64,000 nucleotides of DNA, from NCBI RefSeq assembly GCF_017591435.1, contig NC_059278.1:11075812-11139811 (forward strand), read 5' to 3'. Shown here in pieces: positions 1-10,798 of this stretch. Position 1 is the stretch's first letter. Every line of letters starts with the position of its first letter. Source of the DNA: Portunus trituberculatus (Eukaryota > Arthropoda > Malacostraca > Decapoda > Portunidae). The position numbers were made by a program, and so were the translations under genes. The notes beneath the pieces were generated by a model. That model saw only the letters and a program-made list of their open reading frames with translations, searched no databases and was not told the DNA's origin.

Positions 1-301
<301 letters not shown>

Positions 302-356
302 TTTGGAGTTTTCCTCAGTTGAATTTCCATGATAAACAAGGTAAATAAATTGATAC

Positions 357-1017
357 TGTTACGTTCACCGGTTAAACTGGTAAGATTGGCATCGGGGAGC
401 CGGTGAACAATAACAATATAAAAAAACACTGCAGGTTCAACTGGTGAGGAAATGCAAAAGGGGGTCACTTTAAAAAGCTTTTTTAATAACCCATAATGAA
501 ATTGACACATATATAACAAGAAACATGAAACAAAGATATATAACATGAAACACAGGAAAATGACATACACATATACATATAACACAGTAATAAATACAAC
601 AATAAATCCCAACTTAATACCTAACAATAATCCTAATCCTATATGGAGGCAATGTGGAAAACACGGACGAGGGGAAGTGATATTTATGCGGTGTCGCAGT
701 GGTGAAGTGCTGGGTGATGGTTGATCCCACGGTAGACCCAAGAGGCGTTGTGTTCACTGGTTGAGGCTTGGATCTCAACAGCTTTTCAGAAAGCCAAGAG
801 CTGGCTCAACACTTCCGGTTGAGTCGAAAGGGGCCGCGTGAATCCAACTTCGGGACAGTAGCGGGGCTTCATGAAACGGTGACGTGGAGGGTTCACGAGA
901 CGGTGGCGTGGAAGGTTCACGAGACGGTGACGTGGAAGGGGAGGCGGAGAGGTGGCGAACGAGGTAACAAGCGGAGGAGGTGATGGTAGTAATGTATGTT
1001 ACGGGCGAGCCGTAACA
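357..1017 (-). repeat. 3' LTR of copy 1
   Basis: It begins TGTTACG and ends CGTAACA, a 7-bp terminal inverted repeat. In element orientation its first bases form a short hairpin with arms TGTTACGG/CCGTAACA, although the inner arm is less perfect in this copy. Near that end (about 890-940) lie three tandem ~24-bp units containing the core GACGTGG or GGCGTGG. A TATA-like ATAAATA lies near 683-690 on the minus strand. The same LTR recurs at 6227-6737/12968-13118, 17156-17795 and 34454-35094. Confidence 0.9.
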
Positions 1018-1030
1018 TTTCCTCCCCCCT
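1018..1030 (-). promoter_or_regulatory. Polypurine tract of copy 1
   Basis: On the minus strand the 13 purines AGGGGGGAGGAAA directly precede the TG of the 3' LTR. This is the expected plus-strand DNA primer. The identical tract precedes the 3' LTR of copy 2 at 34441-34453. Confidence 0.85.
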
Positions 1031-1048
1031 AAGACCTCCGTAATGGGC

Positions 1049-2519
1049 TCATGAAGGAGGTGAGACGGGAGATCTTGATAAGGCGTCGGCGATGATGTTG
1101 TCCACCCCCTTGATATGGTGGACTTCCAAGTTGAAGGGTTGAGTTAACAAGGCCCACCTAAAAATGCGTTGGTTTCGGTTCTTCATGGCGTGAAGGAAGG
1201 CCAGAGGATTGTGACCGGTGAAGACCTTCGTAGTTTGAGGACCAGGATGAAGATAGCACTCAAAACGTTGGAGCGCCAGGACGAGTGCCAGAGCCTCCTT
1301 CTCGATGGTGGAGTAGTTGAGTTGATGTTTTTTCAGCTTGGCGGAGTGATAGGCGATGGGATGGAGGATGCCGCTTGTAGGGTCCGTTTGTAGTAGGACA
1401 GCACCCACTCCAACTCCACTCGCATCCACTTGTAGATGGAAGGGGCGGGAGTGATCCGGCGTCCAGACCACTGGTTCCGAGGAGAGAAACGCCTTGAGGT
1501 GTTGGAAGGCTTGGTCACAGGTCGGGGTCCAGTGGAAGGGGACGGAAGTGCTGATAAGGTCCGTCAGGGGGGCGGCCAGGGTGGAGAAGTTCCTACAGAA
1601 GCGTCTGTAGAAACCAGCCATCCCCAAGAACCTCATGAGAGCTTTCCTGGTGGTAGGGACAGGGAAGCCAAGGATGGCCTCCACGTTGGCTCTCTTGGGG
1701 TGAACCTTGCCGTTCCCCACCACATGTCCCAGGTAGACCACCGTAGACTTCCCGAAGGTGGACTTGGCCAGGTTGATTGTAAGCCCGGCTTCCTGCAACC
1801 GACCCATCAGCCTCCGAAGACGGGTCAGATGTGTCGCCCAGTCGTCCGCAGTCACCACCAGGTCGTCCAGATATGCAGATGTTCCCTCCAAGTCCTGAGT
1901 GATGTAATTTATAGCCCTCTGGAAGGTGGCGGGAGCATTAGACAAGCCAAAAGGCAACACTGTGTATTGGTATAGTCCGAAGGGGGTGATGAAGGCGGAT
2001 ATTATTTGGGCCTCGTCCGAGAGGAAAATCTAGTAGTAACCTTTAAGTAAGTCTATAGTGGTTACAAATTTGGCTACTCCTATACTATCTATAAGGTAGG
2101 AGTCTGGCACCGTCACTTTATTTAATTTCCTGTAGTCGGTGCAAAATCTACTACTACCATCTGGCTTAGATGTTAACAGGCAGGGAGAAGCCCAGGGAGA
2201 TATACTAGGTTCTGGAAGGTGATGACAGAGCAGATAGTCTACCTCTTTTTTCATCAAGTCTCTTGATGTCATTAGATATTAATGTTATGTCATGTTGGAT
2301 AGTATTACAAACTCCTGGAAGATCACCTGTGATTTCAGAAAAGTCTAGCAATAACTTTTTAAGATCAGACTGTTGTGAAGGTGTTAAGGAAAGAAAAACC
2401 TCATCAAGGTTGGACATGATTTCCCTGTTTGAGGGGCGTCCTTTAGGTGACGAGAAAAGGAATTCGATGTCGGACTCTTCCTCGAGGGCACAGGACCAGA
2501 CTCCTTCCCTACCAGACAT
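1049..2519 (-). pseudogene. Reverse transcriptase and RNase H of copy 1, broken
   Basis: The polypeptide lies downstream of the integrase, in the order linker, RT, RNase H. RT landmarks are FCTDYRKLNKVTVPDSY, the first catalytic aspartate in TIDLLKGYY (~2040), LPFGLSNAPATFQRA and the catalytic box YLDDLVV (~1865). The thumb LGMAGFYRRFCRNF follows, then RNase H with VDASGVGVGAVL, STIEKEALALVLALQRF, a histidine in VFTGHNPLAFL and the closing HHIKGVDNIIADALSR. These are textbook Ty3/gypsy motifs. Compared with copy 2, about eight extra bases near 2030-2037 introduce a stop and frameshift just after TIDLLKGYY. A segment after SYL (PLPLIEDL in copy 2) is also missing. The product was once the enzyme copying element RNA; this copy cannot make it. 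Confidence 0.9.
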
Positions 2520-3582
2520 ACAGGTACAGTGCGAGACAAGTCGTCCTCTGGTTCTCTGGAGTGGTAAGGTTTCATTAGATTAATATGAACTAGTTGGGAA
2601 TCCTTACGACGGTCAGGAGTGTGGACCACATAGTTTAATGGACTTAGTTTTTGAGCCACAACATAAGGTCCCATGAACTTACTGTGAAGAGCATTGCCTG
2701 GAGTGGGGAGAAAAAGTAAAACCTTGTCTCCTGGTTTGAAACTTCTCATGACAGATTTGGGAAGAGAATTCTGTTGCATTTTAGTTTGAGATTTGAGGAA
2801 GTTTGATTTAGCAAAAGATCTGACTTCACTGATTTTATTCTTAAGGTTACTGATGTAGTCGGACACACTGGGGCTTGAAGGAGTATTTTGAGTAAACCAT
2901 TGATCCTTTAATATTTTGAGAGGCCCCCTGATCTGTCTACCATAGAGTAATTCAAAATGTGGGAGTAACCTAAAGAATCTTGAGGAGATTCTCTTAAAAG
3001 AGATACTTTCATCCCAGTCTCCTTGATGCTCCAAGCAATACTTCTTCATCATGGATTTTAATGTTTGGTGAAACCGCTCCAGACAGCCTTGGGATTGGGG
3101 TGGTAAGCCGAGGAGGTTACATGGTCGATGTTTAGCTCATTTACTATCTGTTGGAAAAAATTGCTAGTGAAATTGCTACCCTTGTCAGACTGAATTTGTT
3201 TTGGAATTCCTACCGAGGTGAAAAAATGTATTAGATGTTTTACAATGGTCTTTGATGTGATGTTCTTAAGAGGGAATGCTTCAGGGTACCTGGTAGTGGG
3301 ATCCATGAGGGTTAACAAATACTGATTCCCTCGTTTGGTTTTGGGTAAAGGCCCTACGCAGTCTAGAACGATCTTTTCGAAGGGCTCCGTCTGAACTGGA
3401 ATAGACGTCAGAGGAGCTGGCACAAGGCGTTCGTTAGGCTTACCCACAATTTGACATATGTGACATGTTTTTACATAGTGTAACATTTTTTTTTCATTCC
3501 TGGCCAAAAAAAATGTTGCAGAGCCTAGATGACCTGACAATCCGTCATGAGCTAGTTCTATAATGGCTGGTCTTACAGACAA
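2520..3582 (-). pseudogene. Integrase of copy 1, located upstream of RT, broken
   Basis: Reading leftwards from 3582: histidines of the zinc-binding HHCC domain in AHDGLSGHLG, cysteines in CHIC, first catalytic aspartate in IVLDCVGPLP, second in IQSDKGSNFTSNF, then a frameshift just before the catalytic glutamate, which copy 2 shows in CLERFHQT. The C-terminal part (3052-2520) carries the GPY/F module MGPYVVAQKLSPLNYVV, a hallmark of Ty3/gypsy integrases. The position between protease and RT is unusual for Ty3/gypsy and is shared by copy 2. Breaks: a frameshift before the HHCC domain, one before the glutamate, and one past the GPY/F module. Confidence 0.9.
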
Positions 3583-4346
3583 GGGGATGACAACTTGATG
3601 TGTTTCTGACCAGGTGTCAGTTCAGGAGGTCTGTAGGCACGCATCAGGACTCCTTCCTGATAATAAAAACAAGGCAATTTAGACATATCCCTCGTCTTAC
3701 TGGCAACATGTCTGATCTTAGCCAAAGTGTGATCCTGTTCTTGAGCATTAATCAAATTCTCCTTTGAAATGATGTTATTGTACAAGTTGTCAGTAGAGGC
3801 AACCATAGGTGGAAGAGGTGGTGAAAGGGCAGGGGACTTGGACTGAGACCTGGTGACTGCACACACTGGGAAGAAGTGAGGGGATGTTTCGTCCAGGGTC
3901 TTAGTGGGACTTTCTGTTAAGGGAGAATCAAGAACAATTAAGTTTGGAACAGCCAAGTTACCCGCAAGATCGTTACCCAGTACAAGATGTACCCGTGGTA
4001 CTGGCAGTTCACCAGGTTTAATGGCTACCTCAACCTCTCCTGAAATGAAAGGGCACTGTAAGCTAATTTTAGCCAAGGGATAGGAGAGCTGTGATTCGAG
4101 ACCTGTAAGGATCACCTTCTCCCCAGTGAAAGCCTGTTTGATGTTAGGGATGACATCTTCCCTTAAGATGGATTGGGCAGCACCTGTATCACGCAGAACC
4201 TTGACATTTATTGCCTTGTCTTTACCATCAGTCAGGGACACTTTACCTTGATACATGTACGAGTCATAAAGTTCTAGAGGAGAGTTGACAGGGTTAGCTA
4301 GGGCCACTGGTTTCTTGTTCTCAAATGTGTTAGGTTTAGGGGCCAC
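3573..4346 (-). pseudogene. Aspartic protease region of copy 1 gag-pol
   Basis: The retropepsin active-site loop is VLRDTGAAQSILRED (about residue 50 of this piece), followed by the flap-like ILTGLESQLSYPLAKISLQCP and the VHLVLGNDLAGNLAVPNLIV segment that ends such domains. It would cut the gag-pol polyprotein. It is in the same frame as gag (5537) and the zinc knuckle, with only two nonsense codons between, so gag and protease were probably one reading frame without a programmed frameshift. The frame runs out near 3573, where it overlaps the start of the integrase piece in another frame. Copy 2 has a different-length indel at this point, so I read it as damage. Confidence 0.88.
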
Positions 4347-5537
4347 AAAAGAAAGTTGACGTTGAGAGGCCTTGCAATTTGGGTGTCTACATTTCTGGAT
4401 CGTGTGACCTGGCTTCTAACAGTATGTACACCAGGGGGAATTATATGCATTTGGCGAGAATCCGGTCGGCTTACCACCCACGCCCCCAAAACCTTCCCCA
4501 AAGGAGGACCTAACATTAAATAGTGAACTACGACCTCTAGTACCCAGGGATCCCATCGACAAAGCAAACGCATCAGCCTCTTTAGCAGCAGACATAAGAT
4601 CACTCTTTCCCCGTTCTTCCACATGTTTCAGAATATTAAAGGGTAATTTGTTCTTCTATTCTTCCAGGACCATTAGATTGAGCAACTCCGAAAAGATGGT
4701 AATGTTAAGGGCGGCTAACCATTTCTTAAATTGTCTTAGTTTCTCACTAGCAAATTCAACATAGGTGTGAGACTCTGGTTTCACATACTTTCGAAACTGT
4801 TGTCTGTATCCATCAGAAGTGATAGAGTAGGCGTCTAGAATGTTACCTTTGATCTCTTCATATTCTACCTCATCACTAAGGCCGTTGTATACCCTATAAG
4901 CTTTTCCTACTAGCTTAGGGACAAGGAGATACACCCACTGATCCTTGGGCCATTTATTCCTATTAGCAATGCTCTCAAAAGCGCGAAATGACCCGTCAAC
5001 ATCAGATTCATCAAAAGGGGGAACTAGCGGAGCATCTGTAGCGGGATTAAAGCTTGCTAACTTTTTCTTTATATCTATTTCTTCCCCTCTAAACATAGCG
5101 TCATTTCGTAGAGCTAACTCCTGAATTTCTGACTCTTTCTCCTGCCTTTTAAGTTGTAACTGAAATTTTCTCTCTTCCTTTTCTGCCTCTAGTTGCATTT
5201 GTTTTTCATGCATCCGGTATTCTAGTTTAAGCTTCTCAATTTCCCATTGACTTATTCTACTCTTATCCTGTTCTTCCTGGGGACTGTGTATTATAGTCCT
5301 CGTAGAGGCTGACATGGTAGTTAACTCTTCTATGGCATTTCCTAGCAACTGACCTTCTTGCACTAGATGTTCAACAACTACATTCTTAATGACCTCTTTA
5401 GTCATCTGAGACGTGATGGGAACATCAAAATGTTTAGCGATGGTCTTCCATTGGTCCTTCTTGATATTAGCATCTTTAAGTTTTTCCAGAGAAGGGTCGG
5501 CACAAAAATCTTCAACGTTAAACTGAGCAGAAGCCAT
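4347..5537 (-). pseudogene. Gag of copy 1 with coiled coil and CCHC knuckle, two nonsense codons
   Basis: The start MASAQFNVEDFCADPSLE is shared with copy 2. Residues ~105-160 are a charged heptad-like helix (repeated EKQMQLEAEKEER-type text), a likely coiled coil. A capsid-like region follows around FRAFESIANRNKWPKDQWV to KYVKPESHTYVEFASEKL. The frame stops at 4656 where copy 2 reads a tryptophan (TGG to TAG). In the same frame the text continues to a CX2CX4HX4C zinc knuckle, CTYC-KPGHTIQKC (~4380-4425), where a lysine codon has become TAG. Gag would form the particle and the knuckle would bind element RNA. Confidence 0.88.
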
Positions 5538-6206
5538 ATTAAATAGATGTTAAACCACAAAAAAAAAAAAAAATGATAAGCGAATTACTTAAGTGAGGAA
5601 CTTGGCAGAGTGATAATAAAGGCAATCTTCGAAATTACCTAGATTATACTTAAGCAAACACTTATGAGTACGATCACTAATGAGGGGTAAACTAGAGAGT
5701 TACGGCATTAAGAGGGATCTGGATTACTCTAGTTACGAAACTTGAGAGTGAGGAGCGAATTGTACTGAGACTTGTTATTGATAAGGAAGCGGATTAGTCT
5801 GAGAGACTAGTTAAAATGGCCGATTCTAACTAGCGAGAAAAATTATCCGCGAAGTGAGGTGATTGAGGGTTCGCATGAACATATGATGATCCCAACACTT
5901 GGATTATTACTTATTATACACTTATTACACACCTGCCTATGTGCAAAAAATAGAGATAAGTGTTATCGGTGAACACGCCTTTCTACCTGGTTTCCTGCTC
6001 TACCACTGCTATGCGATACCAATGAAAGTCATGAAGCACGTTTAACCCAAAAGGAGCTACTTGATCGCACAAAGGTAAATTTAAACCACACGCTGAGTAA
6101 GTCACAGAAAAAAAAAATACATCAGAGTCACAACACCACAGAAACACAAGCAATCACAGAAAAAAAAGTCACTGGAAAAATGGAACACTAAACATGGGTT
6201 ATAAGG
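5538..6206 (-). other. 5' leader of copy 1
   Basis: Non-coding leader between the primer site and gag. The same leader occurs in copy 2 (29250-29868). No open frame of note. Confidence 0.8.
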
Positions 6207-6224
6207 GTCCTGTCACGGTCGCCA
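6207..6224 (-). promoter_or_regulatory. Primer binding site of copy 1
   Basis: Two bases inside the 5' LTR end, the minus strand reads TGGCGACCGTGACAGGAC, which is complementary to a tRNA 3' end ...GTCCTGTCACGGTCGCCA. The terminal CCA match and position are as expected for minus-strand priming. The acceptor stem implied (GACCGTG/CACGGTC) recalls tRNA-Arg, but I cannot name the tRNA safely. Confidence 0.75.
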
Positions 6225-6226
6225 AT

Positions 6227-6737
6227 TGTTACGTTCACCGGTTAAACTGGTAAGACTAGCATCGGGGAGCCGGTGAATAATAACAATAAAAAAAAAACAC
6301 TGCAGGTTCAACTGGTGAGGAAATGCAAAAGGGGGTCACTTTAAAAAGCTCTTTTAATAACCCATAAAGAAATTGACACATATATAACAAGAAACATGAA
6401 ACACAGATATATAACATGAAACACAGGAAAATGACATACACATATACATATAACACAGTAATAAATACAACAATAGATCCCAACTTAATACCTAACAATA
6501 ATCCTAATCCTATATGGAGGCAATGTGGAAAACACGGACGAGGGGAAGTGATACTTATACGGTGTCGCAGTGGTGAAGTGCTGGGTGATGGTTGATCCCA
6601 CGGTAGACCCAAGAGGCGTTGTGTTCACTGGTTGAGGCTTGGATCTCAACTGCTTTTCAGAAAGCCAAGAGCTGGCTCAACACTTCCGGTTGAGTCGAAA
6701 GGGGCCGCGTGAATCCAACTTCGGGACAGTAGCGGGG
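6227..6737 (-). repeat. 5' LTR of copy 1, inner part (split by LINE A)
   Basis: This is the element-proximal 511 bp of the 5' LTR, starting TGTTACG beside the primer site. It is interrupted after GGGACAGTAGCGGGG by the LINE; the remaining part resumes at 12968. Confidence 0.92.
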
Positions 6738-6939
6738 AGGAGGATTTGGTGTTAGGCGCCGCAACAGCATAGGTCATATGGCGCCGCATGAAACTATTTA
6801 ATTAAAACCAAAAGGGTTTAAAACAAATCGTAAAATAACTAAAACAAGTAAAAAGGATAAAATTAATGGTAATTAAAAACAAAAAGCTACAATAATATAC
6901 ATAAAACATTAAAATACATATAATAAAATCAAATAAAAT

Positions 6940-9900
6940 TCACCGCTTTGGGAGAAGGCCAGCTTCTCCCAAAAATTTAAAAACGTCATGGCCTTGGGCC
7001 AGACACTTTGGTCCAAGGACCATTGAGATATAATAGACACCGCTATAGAGGTAGCGGTGTCGTAACTCTATCAAACTAGGGCACTCTACCAATAGGTGCC
7101 GCACGGTAAGCGGCACCAGGCAGTCATCACAGTAAGGTTGAGGGTCCCTGGTCAACAGGTACCTCTGTGTAAGGTACGTGTGACCTATACGCAGTCGCGC
7201 CAATAAAGTCTGTAAACGTCGATCTCGAACATGGGTGTATGTCCAGTGAGGGATAGAGGAAATAGTGTTCTCTCCCATTTTCGAGGTTGCGACCCCCGTT
7301 AGCCATCTCCTCTGCCAGATTGCTGCAACTGCCTCACGAATTAGAGGAAAGACATCTCGAAACGGAACAGACGCAGGAGATGGAGCGCGACTTGCTGCCT
7401 CTTTAGCGAGGCGATCTGCGTGTTCATTCCCTGGAACACCAACGTGACCAGGAACCCAACAGAACCCAACACGATATCCTCGTTGTGTAAGAAGGTATAG
7501 CCACTCCAGGGCTGATAAAACCAAAGGGTTAAAGGATATAGTGCAAGAGAGTGAAGTAAGAGCACTGCGACAGTCACTAAAAATTGTAAAAGACGAAACC
7601 GGTAGAGTAAAAATTATTTGTAAAGCTAGGACTATGGCAGACAGCTCCGCAGTAAAAACGGATGCCACTGAAGGAAGGCTGCCAGACCGATAAAAAGAGG
7701 CGAAAACCACACTAAATCCAACGCCTGAGTCGGATTTGGAGCCATCAGTAAAAACAGGGATATCATCAGAATGCATATAAAAGTGTTCTAAAAACCGTGT
7801 GTGGGACAGAGCTGGCAGAAAATCCTTGCCATCCATGGCAGGGCATAATGAGATAACAGGAAGCTGCCAATAACCAACTCGTGGGAGACAGAAAGAGTAC
7901 ACAGGAGTGGGGTCGATAGATAACTCTGCCATGAGATTTGCAACACGTAGGCCAAAAGGTTTAGGGAGACTCGGTCGAGTGACATACGCCTGCGAGCGCG
8001 AGTCCCGCAACATTGACACACAGGGGACAAAATCAGGCAGACGGTGGGTGCGAAACCAACACCGGAGCATCGAAGATTGGCGCCGGAGGTCGAGCGGCCA
8101 GAAACCAGGATCCACTAGAAGGCTAGGTATTGGAGATGTCCGAAATGCACCCGTAGCCAAGCGGACCCCAGCATGATGCACGGGGTCAAACGAGCGTAGT
8201 CGTGCATCTGTTGCGGATGAGTAGATCTCACAGCCGTATTCCAGCTTCGGAATTATGAGTGTACGGTGAAGCAACAGCAACGTGTCCCTGTCCGCACCCC
8301 AAGAGGTATGACTTAAAACCCGAAGAAGGGATAGTGCCTGCCGACAATACGCCTTAAGAGAGCGAAATGGGGAACCCAGGTGAGACGGTTGTCAAATAAA
8401 GGCCAAGATATCGAGTCGCCTCCACGCATGAGAGGCGTCTATTGGCGAGGTATAAATCCGGGTCTGGATGGACACCACGGTTGCGACAAAATGCATGGCT
8501 ACGGTCTTCGAGGTGGAGAATCGAAAACCGTTCATGTTGGCCAAACTGGACACCCTATTGATCGCCAGTTGGAGCTTGCGCTCAATTAGTGACTTCCTAG
8601 AAGCAGCAAAAGAGATGCACAAGTCGTCCACATATAAAGAACTGTGAACGCCATCCGGTAGAGTATCTATAACACCATTTATTGCAACTGCGAATAGCGT
8701 AACACTAAGAATACTTCCCTGTGGGACACCGTCATTTAAAGATGTAGCATCGAAGAGAACACTCCCAACTCGAACCCGTAAAAAACGTCTGGATAAAAAC
8801 TACTGGATAAAAATAGGAAGGTGGCCCCGAAGGCCAAAATTAAACAAAGACTGTAAAATGCCGTGACACCAAGCGAAGGCCTCACAAATGGAAGACTCTA
8901 AGGATAAAAAAGCATCAGTAGTAGACCTCATCTTTCGGAAGCCGTACTGTACCGGTGACAAGTACTTCCCCCTCTCCAAATACCACATGAGTCTTATATT
9001 TACCATCTTTTTTAACACTTTGCAAATACAGGACGTTAAAGATATAGGACGGTAGTTCGTAGCCTGGAGATTATCTTTCCCAGGCTTCGGAAATGGGAGA
9101 ACCACTGCCACAGCCCAAGAAGATGGAAAGTCACCGGTATGCCAAATCATATTATAAAGATTTAAAAGAAAGTTAAAAGCAGTGTCAGACATGTGGCGCA
9201 AGAAGGCATAAGGTATATCATCTGGCCCAGGAGAAGAGTCGTGACACTGGGACAAAGCAGTCCGCAACTCGGAAGCAGAGAAAGGGACATTATAAGACTC
9301 CCCTCCAGCGGAAGAAAAGTTTATGCCGAGAGATTCCATTCTCTGGCGGTGACGTGCGCCCGGAGCTGCAGGATGCCTCTGGGAAACACTGGCAAAGTGC
9401 TCCGCGAAGAGGTCAGCGACATTCCTAGGGTCTGCCACCGTTCGCCCAGCAGACAACAAAATTGGTGGGGAAGGAGCAGAATACTTCCCAGCAATTCGGC
9501 GGACTTTGTTGAAGACATCCGTAAGAGGGGTGCAGACGTTTATGGAAGAGACATAGGCTTTCCACGAGGCTCTTTGTGCCTCTTTCAAAATGCGGCGGGC
9601 TCGAGCTCGTCATCGCCGAAAAGCTTCCAGGCACTGCGGGTCCCCACGATGTCGCCGGAGACGAGAGAAAGCTGCCCGTTTCTCTTTTACCGCTGCAGTG
9701 CATGCTGCGTTTCACCAAGGAACGGGACGCTTAGTAAAGCGACCTGACGTCCTAGGGATTGTCTGAAGGGCTAAAGAAATAAAAAAATCAGTAAAATAAT
9801 CAACAGCTTCAGTCAGCACAAGTAGAAAAATCAGCCAGCGGACGAATAAAAGAGCTAAGGTCTGTGAATCGACGCCAATCTGCCTTGTCTAAAACCCAGC

Positions 9901-10474
9901 GTGGTGGCCGGGACTGTGGCTCAGATTTCACAGATTGCAATAAAATCGGAAAGTGGTCACTACCGTGTAAATCCGGTAGGACTCGCCAATTAAAATCAAG
10001 GAAAGAATTAGATGTACAAAGAGAAAGATCGATAGCTGTAAAAGTCCCAGTAGGAGTGTGGAAATGTGTAACATCCCCCAGAATTTAAAATCTCCAATCC
10101 CTCATCCTCAATAAAAGAACCGATTAAAACCCCACGTTAAAATCTCCCAACAAAAGAAAAGGCGGAGTCAGCTGACGCACCAGGCCGTCAAGCTCACCCC
10201 TGGAGAGAGGAAGCCGAGGAGGGAGATATAAACTGCAGATGGTGTACAGTCGTCCCATAAAGACCTTAACAGCAACCACCTGAAGGGGAGAGTTAAGTTG
10301 TACCGGGATAACAGGTATATCCTGACAGACTAGAATAGCTGTGCCACCGTGGTGGCCCTGGTCAGGGAAAGGAGTGTTAAAAAAAGCACGATAGCCAGGA
10401 GGACTAGAATAAGTACTATCACCTATCATAGTCTCTTGTAGAGCTACACAGGCTGGAGAGAACTCCGACAGCAA
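6940..10474 (-). pseudogene. ORF2 of LINE A copy 1: endonuclease-RT-RNase H, broken
   Basis: The endonuclease remnant (10474-10124) carries LYTICSLYLPPRLPLSRGEL and LLLGDFN, then loses about 43 bp that copy 2 retains. The RT (9588-8392) has SSPGPDDIPYAFLRHM, NYRPISLTSCICKVL, QYGFRKMRSTTDA and SSLYVDDLCISFAA. The stretch with the first catalytic aspartate (FDLEKAYDTAW in copy 2) is deleted near 8870. RNase H (about 7790-7380) shows VFTDGSKSDSGVGFSVVF, FTAELSAIVLALQ, FSDCRSALTSL and VPGHVGVPGNEHADRLAKEAA. A C-terminal zinc-like CDDCLVPLTVRHLLVEC follows. The enzyme would nick target DNA and copy element RNA; the deleted catalytic motif shows this copy cannot. Confidence 0.92.
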
Positions 10475-10798
10475 AGCTCAGAGTTCCCCCCACGAGGCGC
10501 GAAGGCCTCTACAGTTCCATTGTAGAAGCTTGAAGACGGCTATTTGGGTGCAGTGGACGAGCGAGCCTTTTGAGGCTGCCCGTGACTGACCTGACTAGAA
10601 ATAATCAAACGACGAGAGGACACCGGGAATTGAGGTGTGCCGGGTCGTTGGACCTCAGCCTTTCGGCTTATCGGTGGGTGATGCGAACTATCATCACTTT
10701 TACTGGTCCTCGGAGGACGAGGATCAGGCAGGACTGCACTTTCCGATACAGTTGGTCCACGAGGACGGCTATGACAATATCATCGGACGTCTCCATGC

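Noticed and set aside
1169..1975. Plus-strand frames across the copy 1 RT and RNase H
   Set aside because: They are antisense to conserved RT and RNase H codons and have no similarity of their own; the same applies to the antisense frames in copy 2 and the LINEs.
3573..3600. Programmed frameshift between protease and integrase
   Set aside because: Both copies change frame here, but by different indels (copy 2 has four more bases), so damage is the simpler reading.
357..6226. Assignment of the LTR element to Ty1/copia from its gene order
   Set aside because: RT (YLDD with PFGLSNAPATFQR), RNase H and GPY/F integrase are gypsy-type; only the order is copia-like.
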